Below are positions 1-7,066 of a stretch of 64,000 nt of DNA, piece after piece. The notes beneath the pieces were generated by a model. It ran no database searches. It saw only the letters and a list, made by a program, of their open reading frames with translations, and was not told the DNA's origin. Origin of the DNA: Bacteroidota bacterium (lineage in GTDB: Bacteria > Bacteroidota > Ignavibacteria > Ignavibacteriales > Ignavibacteriaceae); contig JAKAGV010000006.1 of the NCBI GenBank assembly GCA_021815405.1, positions 124,001-188,000 on the forward strand. Direction: 5' to 3'. Within the stretch, counting starts at the first letter, position 1. Every line of letters begins with the position of its first letter. Position numbers and translations under genes: made by a program.

Positions 1-483
1 CTTATGGATAACAGAAATGCCCATATCATGCAGAAAGCCGGCAACAAAAGCCTCGCCTTCATTCGGAAAATCAAGATCTTCCGCAATTCTTTTAGCGGCA
101 CATCCGGTAAGATAAGAGTGAAGCCAGAATTCTTTTTGATCAAGATATTTGTCGGTTTTATTCTTAAAAGACTCGACAAGTGAAAGCACAAGAATAATAT
201 TTTTTAACTCATTAAAGCCGAGGACCATAATAGCAAAGTCTATAGACGTAACTTTTCTCTGCAGCCCATAAAGCGGTGAGTTTGCAATAGTTAAAATTTT
301 TGTAACAAGTCCTTGATCTTTAGAAATAACTGCCGACAATGATGGAATACTAACTGCGGAGGTTTCAAGTAATCCCAATGCGTCTTCGAGCGGCTTAGGC
401 ATTACCGGTAAATTGTAAATATTGGACAAAACTAATTCAGTCTTCTCTCTCTTTTGCTGTTGTTCCGTTGCTAGTGCTACCAT
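1..483 (-). CDS. HDOD domain protein (C-terminal part outside the window)
   Basis: The reading frame starts at the ATG at 483 and runs off the left edge. The translation begins MVALATEQQQKREK and continues through an HDOD fold closely resembling the next gene upstream (shared features: ISKDQGLV, ANSPLYG, FAI-VLGF, and an HD-like LHDMGIS). HDOD domains are metal-free or degenerate HD relatives that act in signalling and often sit in chemotaxis or flagellar clusters. It lies 9 bp after the stop of the paralogous HDOD gene, so the two form a tandem duplicate at the end of the fliA operon. The missing C-terminus means a further output domain cannot be excluded. Confidence 0.85.
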   Translation of the reverse strand, partial: MVALATEQQQKREKTELVLSNIYNLPVMPKPLEDALGLLETSAVSIPSLSAVISKDQGLVTKILTIANSPLYGLQRKVTSIDFAIMVLGFNELKNIILVLSLVESFKNKTDKYLDQKEFWLHSYLTGCAAKRIAEDLDFPNEGEAFVAGFLHDMGISVIHK

Positions 484-492
484 TTTACACAC

Positions 493-1371
493 TTATATTA
501 TTACTGCATCTAATTGACTTTTAAAAAGATCTTTATGCTTATCTATAAAGCTGTTTAAATTTACCTCATTACCGAATTTCAGTATTTGAATTACGCTTTC
601 ATCAAACTCCATATTTTCATCCCAGTAAAAACTTCCAATGTTCAGCTTCTGCGTCATATAGTCCGCTAGATGAACAATCGAAGCCGTAATTTTATTTCCC
701 TCTGCTTCAGAAGGACGATGATGACAGGCGATGGTACTGCCTAAAATTTCAGGCAGATTCCAGCGATTAGCCAGAAGCTGCCCAATTGTTTGATGGGTCA
801 AACCGAGCACCTGTTCTTCTGCTACTAAATATCTCATCTGCTGAGAATCTACAAGATTGTTTATCGTATTAAACTCATCATTAAAATATCTGTGAATAAT
901 TGAGATACCTAGATCGTGAAGCAGACCCGCCGTAAAAACCTCTCCGGACTTCTGATAGCCGAGCTCGTCGGCAATTCTTTTTGCCGCGCTGGCAGTCATT
1001 ATAGAATGCACCCAGTATGAGGTGTTGTCCCAGTTCTTTCCTCCGCCCTTCTTAAATGCCTCGATCATCGAAAGAGCCATTACAATATTTTTTATATGAT
1101 CGAATCCTAAAATTACTATGGCGAATTCGATTGTCGATACTCGACGCGGTATTCCGTATAAAGGAGAATTTGCAACTGCCAGAATTTTTGCCACAAGTCC
1201 TTGATCTTTGCTGATAGTTCTGCCAAGTTCACTGGCGCTGGTCATGGGATTGCTCAGCAGTTTAGATACTTCAATCATCACCAATGGCATCGATGGAAGA
1301 TTCCTGATGCTCGATAATAATTTCAGATAAGTCCGCTTTTCAGGTAATATTTCCACTTCTTTTTTATTCAT
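493..1371 (-). CDS. HDOD domain signalling protein
   Basis: A 292-aa soluble protein. An HDOD domain fills most of it (about residues 15-215), with SSIRNLPSMPLVMIEVSKLL at the start, ISKDQGLVAKILAVANSPLYG in the core and the HD-like LLHDLGISIIHRYF. No membrane segment or GGDEF/EAL output domain is seen. The start overlaps the fliA stop by 8 bp, so it is very likely translationally coupled to the flagellar sigma factor. HDOD proteins are known regulators of motility and c-di-GMP-linked behaviour in several bacteria. A regulatory role in flagellar expression is inferred from position only. Confidence 0.88.
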   Translation of the reverse strand: MNKKEVEILPEKRTYLKLLSSIRNLPSMPLVMIEVSKLLSNPMTSASELGRTISKDQGLVAKILAVANSPLYGIPRRVSTIEFAIVILGFDHIKNIVMALSMIEAFKKGGGKNWDNTSYWVHSIMTASAAKRIADELGYQKSGEVFTAGLLHDLGISIIHRYFNDEFNTINNLVDSQQMRYLVAEEQVLGLTHQTIGQLLANRWNLPEILGSTIACHHRPSEAEGNKITASIVHLADYMTQKLNIGSFYWDENMEFDESVIQILKFGNEVNLNSFIDKHKDLFKSQLDAVII

Positions 1372-1999
1372 TTATGAAAGCAAGCTTTGATTTAAGCATG
1401 TCAATTATTCTAGTATGCACCTGCGAAACTCTGGATACAGTAATGTTAAGCATCTTGGCAATTTCTTTATAGTTTAGATTTTCAAAATAGTATAAGCTTA
1501 TTATTATTCTGTCGCGTTCTTCAAGCTCTTTAATTGCCTTTATAAGAATTTCCTTCGATTCATTTTTCTCAGCTGTCTCAATTGGTATTTCAGAATCGTC
1601 CGGGATTACTTCATACAAATAATATCCGTCTTCCTCATCAACCGGACTATTTAGAGAAACATTAGAATATGAATATGAAGCGTGCAATTGTTTTTCTGCT
1701 GTAGTAGCCCTTGGCTTTATTTGAAGCTTGCGGAGCTCATCGATTATTTTTCCACGTATTCTTTGAATAGCATACGTCTCGAACTTTGTTCCGAAGTCGG
1801 GATCGAAACGATCTATTGCTTCGCTCAAGCCTTCCACGCCGAACTGGAAATAATCTCTGTCATCAAGAATTTCCAGGTTGATAAATTTGGAATTGTGAAT
1901 AACATAATGAACCAGTTTAACATAGTTCAAAATGATCTGCTTCTTAAGACCGGCTGTCGGCTTCGACTTGAATTCTGCCCACAAGCTTGCATTACTCAT
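1364..1999 (-). CDS. fliA: RNA polymerase sigma factor, FliA/WhiG (sigma-28) type
   Basis: A 211-aa group 3 sigma factor. Region 2 carries DYFQFGVEGLSEAIDRFDP and the family signature RIRGKIIDELRKL. Region 4 has LEERDRIIISLYYFENLNYKEIAKMLNITVSRVSQVHTRI, a helix-turn-helix that reads the -35 element. Length and motifs match FliA/WhiG, which directs RNA polymerase to late flagellar promoters. It follows a small membrane protein by 5 bp and overlaps the HDOD gene. The order flhF-flhG-fliA is standard, but here a plus-strand block separates flhG from fliA. No FlgM anti-sigma gene is visible. Confidence 0.93.
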   Translation of the reverse strand: MSNASLWAEFKSKPTAGLKKQIILNYVKLVHYVIHNSKFINLEILDDRDYFQFGVEGLSEAIDRFDPDFGTKFETYAIQRIRGKIIDELRKLQIKPRATTAEKQLHASYSYSNVSLNSPVDEEDGYYLYEVIPDDSEIPIETAEKNESKEILIKAIKELEERDRIIISLYYFENLNYKEIAKMLNITVSRVSQVHTRIIDMLKSKLAFINE

Positions 2000-2004
2000 C
2001 TTAA

Positions 2005-2229
2005 TTACTTCCTAAGTTTATTGTTTGTAATCTCATTATTCTTTTCGTATGAGACTTTGTTGACTGCTTTTATAAAAATTATTACCACAATACTCAGCAT
2101 TACAGTTAGCGAAACAAAAATTAAAAATGACCTGAACAAGACATCCTGAAGCGGCAGCCCCATACGGCTGAAAAAAATCACCGACAGACAAAAAACAAGC
2201 AAACCGAAATTGAGAACTATCTTATTCAT
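2005..2229 (-). CDS. Small two-helix membrane protein, unknown function
   Basis: A 74-aa protein starting MNKIVLNFGLLVFCLSVIF with two predicted membrane helices (about residues 4-22 and 33-55) and a charged tail. I chose the ATG at 2229 because a GGCGGAAG ribosome-binding site lies just upstream. A longer in-frame extension to 2376 is possible but has an unconvincing basic sequence. It ends 5 bp before fliA and is probably cotranscribed with it. I recognise no family. Small membrane proteins of this kind are often found between flhG and fliA, which is the only hint of function. Confidence 0.6.
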   Translation of the reverse strand: MNKIVLNFGLLVFCLSVIFFSRMGLPLQDVLFRSFLIFVSLTVMLSIVVIIFIKAVNKVSYEKNNEITNNKLRK

Positions 2230-2400
2230 ACTTTTATACTTCCGCCCTAAAAATCCAAATTTTATACCATCAATATTGATTTTAGTAAAAGTTATTATCT
2301 TGATTAAATGAATGAAATTTAGAGGTATTAATCGGTAGGGATTTTTCCTTCTGATGAATATTAGCCACGTGATCAAACTCAGTCAAGACTTTTTATCCAG

Positions 2401-2655
2401 TATCGATATGACCGGCGGGGGTCTTCGATACATCTCCGGACATTGAGTTTTTTGAATCTTCGAAAAAAGTATCGAAATGCCCGGAGAAACTCAGCCTTGC
2501 CGGAAAAATAAAGTAGTCGAGTAGTTCCAATTTCGCTGAAATCGGAGAGGAATGTATCGAGACGACCGGAAATTACTTAACCACCTTGTCGGAAAGGTAA
2601 GGTCATCGAGTGTTCAGAACGGAGAGAGGAACTTATCGAGATGACCGGGTTCGGC
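2401..2655. repeat. Degenerate interspersed repeats with TATCGAGATGACCGG core
   Basis: A core close to TATCGAGATGACCGG recurs at about 2401, 2424, 2470, 2515, 2555, 2604 and 2634, sometimes alternating with a CCTTGCCGGAAA-like element. Spacing is irregular (23-49 bp). On the minus strand the motif reads CCGGTCATCTCGATA, which resembles the TGTCAT..CGA dispersed intergenic repeats common in Bacteroidota-related genomes. No coding frame was found. Confidence 0.55.
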
Positions 2656-2894
2656 TTTATGAAAAATATCTAAAAGCTTGTAACTAATTAAGATATTGTA
2701 TATGTTGGACTTAGCTTTTATTAAAATTTGGTTAAATTGATTAGACTTAAATCATATAGACAAATTTTCACTAAAATCCTGCCGGATTCTTCCTTAAATA
2801 AAAATCAACAAATTAACAATTTACATATAAATCTTATCTTATTGCCGGAAAGATATTTCTGCAGGGATTTATGCAAAGACGGAAAAATGAAGAA

Positions 2895-3190
2895 ATTTGA
2901 TAGGGAAAGCAATGGGTAAATGCCCATTATATGAGAAATTTAAAAAGGAAGCTTTAGGCAAATGACAATTGAGGGCAATTTTAAAAAGAAAGCTATGGAC
3001 AAATGCCTATAACAGGAAAAATTTAAAAAGGAGGCTTTAGGCAAATACCAATTATCGGAAAAATTTAAAAGGAAGCAATGGGTAAATGCCAATAGCACGA
3101 AAAATTTAAAAAGAATACTTTGGGTAAATGCCCATTGTAAGAGCAATTTAAAAAGGAATTAATGGGCAAATAACCATTCTAATTTTAATA
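2895..3190. repeat. Tandem repeat array with 41-42 bp period
   Basis: Seven diverged units in which the anchor AAAT (within GGTAAATGCCCATT-like sequence) falls at 2918, 2960, 3001, 3043, 3084, 3126 and 3168. The second half of each unit is close to ATTTAAAAAGGAAGC. Several units contain a dyad such as AATGGG-N6-CCCATT (2911-2928). The period is twice 21 bp, i.e. four helical turns. The array ends about 105 bp before the start of an unknown-function gene. Partial reading frames through it (2728-2919 plus, 2940-3146 minus) look spurious. Confidence 0.75.
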
Positions 3191-3294
3191 AGGAAATATG
3201 ATATTCGGTCAAAAATACTTGCAAAATGAATGAAAATTAAAAGAAACCGTCTTCAAAAGAGACTATTTTATCAATAAATCCTAAAGGAGTTAAA

Positions 3295-4029
3295 ATGGAA
3301 AAAATAAATAAATTATTAAGCCACGCCAGGAATACCGAAGTAGACACTGTTTCCGGCAGGATAATTTCCGAATATGGAAAAAACGATTGGGGCTTCGATA
3401 CTCATTTAACAGGAATCTTCGGATTGTTAAATCCTTCCTCAATAAAACTCTCGCAGGCAATCAAGCGCATAAAGGCTGAAAGCAGCCTGGAAGAAAAAGA
3501 TGAGCTGAGAGACAATAAGCTAAGAGCAGTTAATTACGTTGTTTTGGGATTTATACATCATCCGGACGAGACAATAAGTTCAGCGGCGAAAAAAGTTGAT
3601 GCGGTATTTGATCATTACGGATTGAATATTATTAATGAAAGTTATGCAACCGAGTCATCCTTTATAAAATCATTGCTGGGTGATTTTGACAGCCCGGAAA
3701 TCCAAATTGCAATAGCGGCGATGCCGGGTTTACCTCAAATAGTTGATGATTTAAAGGCAGCTCAAACCGGGTTTGAAGAAGCTGAATTGCTTTTCCAAAA
3801 TGAAAAGGCAAAAGAAGGCAGCCAGGAAAATGCAACAGAGGTTAAACAAACAGTTCTTTCACTTATAAATGATAAGTTAGTAACTTATCTTAATGCAATG
3901 GTGCTGGTAGATGAAGCTAAATACGGCAGCTTTGCCTTAACCGTCTCTCAAATAATTAATGATATGAACTTGATTATTAAGAAGAGAAAGAAATCTTCCC
4001 AGCCGGTCAATGATGCTGCTGTCAATTAA
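3295..4029 (+). CDS. Hypothetical 244-aa protein, possibly DUF6261-like
   Basis: Starts MEKINKLLSHARNTEVDT after a good ribosome-binding site (AAAGGAG, 8 bp upstream). No signal peptide or membrane segment. The protein looks all-helical and is charged, with a segment KKVDAVFDHYGLNI in the middle and a basic tail IIKKRKKSSQP. Length and overall pattern recall the DUF6261 family of Bacteroidota, but this is recalled rather than tested, and no catalytic motif is visible. A tandem repeat array lies directly upstream and a strong terminator directly downstream, so it is a single-gene unit. Together with 4116-4639 it interrupts the flhG-fliA gene order. Confidence 0.75.
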   Translation: MEKINKLLSHARNTEVDTVSGRIISEYGKNDWGFDTHLTGIFGLLNPSSIKLSQAIKRIKAESSLEEKDELRDNKLRAVNYVVLGFIHHPDETISSAAKKVDAVFDHYGLNIINESYATESSFIKSLLGDFDSPEIQIAIAAMPGLPQIVDDLKAAQTGFEEAELLFQNEKAKEGSQENATEVKQTVLSLINDKLVTYLNAMVLVDEAKYGSFALTVSQIINDMNLIIKKRKKSSQPVNDAAVN

Positions 4030-4062
4030 TATTCCAGTTCACAAAAATATTATAAAAAGCAT

Positions 4063-4108
4063 TCACTCGATCCCGGTTAAAGCGGGTTTCGAGTGATTTT
4101 ATTTTTTA
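4063..4108 (+). terminator. Rho-independent terminator
   Basis: Arms TCACTCGA (4063-4070) and TCGAGTGA (4089-4096), with an inner CCCG/CGGG pair, are followed by TTTTATTTTTT. It lies 33 bp after the stop of the 244-aa gene. Confidence 0.85.
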
Positions 4109-4115
4109 GATAGAT

Positions 4116-4430
4116 ATGAAATCTAAAAAAGTACAAAAGATAGAAATAAAACAATCAGATTTGCATCCGCATATAAAATCAAGGATGGGACAGAGAGGTA
4201 TTTCATTATCCGAAATTGAAAAGACAATTAACGAAGGGAAAGATTCAGGTGATGCAAAAGAAGGAACATTTGGCAAAGTGTTTGTTTTTCAGTATAATAA
4301 TTATTGGGAAGGAAATTTTTTTCAGGAGAAAGAAGTAAGCGTTTACTATAAATTAAAGAATGATAGTCTTGTATTACTAACTACAAAAGCCAGATATGGT
4401 AAAGATTTTTTTAAGGAAAGGCAAAAATAA
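4116..4430 (+). CDS. DUF4258-like protein, possible toxin of a two-gene module
   Basis: A 104-aa protein with HPHIKSRMGQRGISLSEIEK near the N-terminus and VYYKLKNDSLVLLTTKARYG near the C-terminus. This is the layout of DUF4258 proteins (His-x-x-x-R-M-x-x-R-G-I followed by beta strands), which share the fold of BrnT/RelE-like small toxins. The stop TAA overlaps the ATG of the following DUF2283 gene (TAATG), showing translational coupling. DUF4258 and DUF2283 genes often occur as a pair and are suspected toxin-antitoxin systems; activity here is not shown. There is no clear ribosome-binding site, and the gene starts right after a terminator, so its promoter must be within or just after that hairpin. 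Confidence 0.8.
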   Translation: MKSKKVQKIEIKQSDLHPHIKSRMGQRGISLSEIEKTINEGKDSGDAKEGTFGKVFVFQYNNYWEGNFFQEKEVSVYYKLKNDSLVLLTTKARYGKDFFKERQK

Positions 4431-4639
4431 TGAAAATTGAATATGATCCCGATAGAGATTTATTGTATCTGCTTTTTTCAGGTGAACACAAAAAGGCAGC
4501 GAATACTGTAACAATTAAACCGGGGGTACTTGCAGATTTTGATAAGGATGATAAGCTAATAGGAATAGAAATTATTGATGCAAGTGAAATTGTTGGTAAG
4601 CAAATCGAGTTTAAGCTTCCTAAAGCAGTTACAGTTTAG
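4430..4639 (+). CDS. DUF2283 family protein, likely partner/antitoxin of DUF4258
   Basis: A 69-aa protein beginning MKIEYDPDRDLLYLLFSGE and containing GVLADFDKDDKLIGIEIIDAS. This is the typical DUF2283 pattern (Y-D-x-x-x-D-x-L-Y-I at the start, D-x-x-G-x-x-x-G-I-E-I-x-x-A in the middle). It shares one base with the upstream DUF4258 gene, so the pair is one operon. DUF2283 proteins are usually encoded next to DUF4258 or BrnT-like partners. An antitoxin role is inferred from that pairing. Confidence 0.85.
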   Translation: MKIEYDPDRDLLYLLFSGEHKKAANTVTIKPGVLADFDKDDKLIGIEIIDASEIVGKQIEFKLPKAVTV

Positions 4640-4751
4640 TATGGAGTTAAATACCTGAGCCCGGTTTGACTGGATAGGGTGTCCTTGCATTTCTTAAATA
4701 CTGATTACCTCCAGTTTCAACTGCATTGCCGATAAGAAATAAAAAAAATCA

Positions 4752-4830
4752 TTAGGCTTTAGCCGCATAATTAATGCGGCTTAAGCCTTAACACTTATTC
4801 TTTTTTAGTCCGTCGGTTAAAAACCGACGG
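4752..4830. repeat. Two intergenic hairpins
   Basis: The first is an imperfect inverted repeat (arms 4752-4768 and 4774-4790) with TTTAGCCGCAT/ATGCGGCTTAA. The second is perfect: CCGTCGGTT (4810-4818) and AACCGACGG (4822-4830). They lie between the DUF2283 gene and the broken T9SS fragment. They may terminate transcription from either side, or be repetitive extragenic elements; neither has a long T run after it. Confidence 0.6.
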
Positions 4831-4903
4831 CAAAGTTATGAATTGACAGTAAATATTTCAGCAGCAAAAGCTTTTTAACAGCAGTAAAGCTGCCTGACCT
4901 TAA

Positions 4904-5074
4904 TTAGTAGTAATAAATCCAGCTTGCAAGATTGCCTGCATTGAAATTAATTGAGTAGCTTCCAAGAGTTTTATATCCATCAACAAGAGTCTTTACTTTG
5001 ATGCCAAGTATGTCGTAAACTTTTAGAGTTACATAATTGTTATTTGGAATTTGGTAATTGATGATAGTTTGCAT
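4904..5074 (-). pseudogene. Fragment of a T9SS type A sorting domain
   Basis: Directly after the flhG stop, the minus strand reads an ATG followed by IINYQIPNNNYVTLKVYDIL and then KTLVDGYKTLGSYSINFNAG before a stop, 56 codons in all. This matches the Por secretion (type A) C-terminal sorting domain seen intact in the gene at 16900-18174. The ending lacks the usual GxYxYRL and final K-rich strand. A sorting domain has no function without a passenger protein, so this is a remnant of a secreted-protein gene. It probably arrived or decayed here when the flhG-fliA region was rearranged. Confidence 0.7.
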
Positions 5075-5896
5075 TTAATCTTCATGCAGAACAGCTGCTA
5101 TTTCGTATATCCGCTGTGATAGTTCTGTAATTTGTCTGCTTATTGATATTGAAGGTTCCCGCTTTAGAATTAATTCCTGTGAGATAATTGAAGCGCTTAC
5201 TGCGCGGTCAAAGTCAATTGTTCCAAGCAAATTTAATTTTTCATTTAGGAAATGATTAGCTGCCAGCTGAAGATTATTAAAAGCTGATTTGCCGTCTGCA
5301 TCATCCATACATTTATTTATAAGGATTGCTTTTTCTCCCTTGTAATTGTACCCGTTCAGCAGCTTCAGCATTACGTAGGCATCCATAATCGCGGTCGGCT
5401 CGGTGTTGGTAACAATTACGTTTACATCTGCGTTAAGCAGTATTGAAAATATATCTTCATTCGCTCCGCTTCCGGTATCAAGAAAAATAAAATCGTAAAT
5501 CGATTCGAGCTCACTTAACTGATTGAAGAGCTGATTTACCGAACTGTTTTTTCTTTGAAGATAACCAAGCTTCCCGGAATCGCCGAATATAAAATGCAGT
5601 CCCGGATAAGTTTCGGTAATCAACTCATGCAGAAGATTTTTACCGGAGAAGAAATTGTAAAGAGTTTTAGCCGGTGCTTCATTGATCATTATATTGGCGT
5701 TGGAAAGATTCTGGTCCAAGTCGATAAACAAAACTTTTTTCTGAAGAGACAAAGCATAAGCGATGTTTAATGAAAGAAACGTTTTGCCTGTACCTCCCTT
5801 TCCCGAAGTGAAAGCGAAAATCTTTTTCCTGCTTCCGCTGATTTCTTCGGCTTCTAATCTCTTCAGCTCAAGTAAACGCTCTGCCTGACCATACAT
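5075..5896 (-). CDS. flhG: MinD-like ATPase FlhG (FleN/YlxH)
   Basis: A 273-aa P-loop ATPase. The deviant Walker A motif SGKGGTGKT is at residues 31-39, followed by NIAYALSLQKKVLFIDLDQN and the switch region FIFLDTGSG. The N-terminal MYGQAERLLELKR segment matches the activation helix by which FlhG stimulates the FlhF GTPase. The family controls flagellar number and placement. It lies 18 bp after flhF in the same orientation and is the last gene of the main flagellar block. Confidence 0.92.
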   Translation of the reverse strand: MYGQAERLLELKRLEAEEISGSRKKIFAFTSGKGGTGKTFLSLNIAYALSLQKKVLFIDLDQNLSNANIMINEAPAKTLYNFFSGKNLLHELITETYPGLHFIFGDSGKLGYLQRKNSSVNQLFNQLSELESIYDFIFLDTGSGANEDIFSILLNADVNVIVTNTEPTAIMDAYVMLKLLNGYNYKGEKAILINKCMDDADGKSAFNNLQLAANHFLNEKLNLLGTIDFDRAVSASIISQELILKREPSISISRQITELSQRIYEIAAVLHED

Positions 5897-5914
5897 TATT
5901 TGTCAGCCTCCCGC

Positions 5915-7066
5915 TTAATTATACTTCCCGGTATAAATCATGCTGGCAATAAATTCCGGGTCTGCCGAAACAATATCATCCGGAATTACCTGTCCGTTTG
6001 ACAGAAACGAAACCGGTACATCAAAGTTTGTAACGATGTTTAAAATATTACCGAATGTAACCGCCTCATCTATCTTGGTAAAGATTACGGAATTGTAATT
6101 AAAGATTTTAAATTTCTCGGCAACGTCAAATAAATTTTTTGTTGTGCCTGTCGTGCTTAGGACGAGATACGTTTCATCAGCATTGGCAGCGGTTAAAAAC
6201 TCATTTGCTTTCTGAAGATGTTCTTTATTTTTCTGGCTCCGTCCGGCGGTATCTATAAAAACAATATCCTTTTTCTTAAATGAATTCATCAGCTTCGGTA
6301 TTTCTTCTGGCTCGTAAGCAACAAGCATATCAATGTTGCTGATCTCGGAAAAAATTCTTAACTGATCCAACGCGCCTAAACGGTAAGTATCGATTGAAAT
6401 CAATCCTACATCAAGATTGTGAAGGATCTTTGATATTACAGCAAGCTTTGCAATGCAGGTTGTCTTGCCGACTCCTGTTGGTCCAACCAGCGCAACAACT
6501 TTAGGTTTCTTTTGTTTACCTGCCGAAGAGGCGGGTTTACGTACTTCAAAGCGGAAAGTCGGAATTAAAGACGCAATGCTTGAAACAACATAACCATCTA
6601 TGTTAGATGGATGCAAAAAGCTTTTGTATTTCTTTAATTGATTTAAGATTGAAGAGACAATTGGTTTCTGCACTTCTCTGCTGAACAAAGTATCAACTAC
6701 TTCTTTGAGATCTTTTTCAATATCTCCAGCCGGGGCTGTAGCTGGCACAATTGATTTTTTTAATGCCGGTGCCGGTCTGGTTGATTTATTTAATTCAGCA
6801 TTATTACTAAGAAGTTTTGCTGCAAACTTTTCTTTTTCAATAGAAAAAGTTTTTTTGCCTGGGAATGAATTTTGTCTTGCCGAAACCTCTGCTAGTTCAA
6901 GCTGCGGCTCGTCATCTTCAAAGCTCGCCGAAAGCTCGAACAACCGATTCCCATTTGCGCCTGCAATTACGCGGCTTCCAAGAATTATTGCATCATCGCC
7001 GAGTTCCTGTTTCATCTGTAATGTTGCCTGTTTTAAGGTGGCGGCAACAAATTTTTTAATTTGCAT
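5915..7066 (-). CDS. flhF: Flagellar SRP-type GTPase FlhF
   Basis: A 383-aa protein. The N-terminal basic region (MQIKKFVAATLKQA, then ELGDDAIILGSR) is typical of FlhF. The NG GTPase domain has G1 [10 protein letters not shown] (residues 195-203) and the DTAGRS motif. FlhF marks the site of flagellar assembly together with FlhG. Its start overlaps the end of flhA by 11 bp, suggesting coupled translation. The linker between the B region and the G domain is long and Ala/Pro/Lys-rich, as usual for the family. Confidence 0.93.
   Translation of the reverse strand: MQIKKFVAATLKQATLQMKQELGDDAIILGSRVIAGANGNRLFELSASFEDDEPQLELAEVSARQNSFPGKKTFSIEKEKFAAKLLSNNAELNKSTRPAPALKKSIVPATAPAGDIEKDLKEVVDTLFSREVQKPIVSSILNQLKKYKSFLHPSNIDGYVVSSIASLIPTFRFEVRKPASSAGKQKKPKVVALVGPTGVGKTTCIAKLAVISKILHNLDVGLISIDTYRLGALDQLRIFSEISNIDMLVAYEPEEIPKLMNSFKKKDIVFIDTAGRSQKNKEHLQKANEFLTAANADETYLVLSTTGTTKNLFDVAEKFKIFNYNSVIFTKIDEAVTFGNILNIVTNFDVPVSFLSNGQVIPDDIVSADPEFIASMIYTGKYN

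Noticed and set aside
2230-2376. N-terminal extension of the small membrane protein gene
   Set aside because: The added 49 residues are unlike a natural N-terminus and the downstream ATG has a clear ribosome-binding site.
2728-3146. Short reading frames of 63 and 68 codons (2728-2919 plus, 2940-3146 minus)
   Set aside because: They run through the 42-bp repeat array or AT-rich DNA, have no good ribosome-binding site, and show no recognisable sequence.
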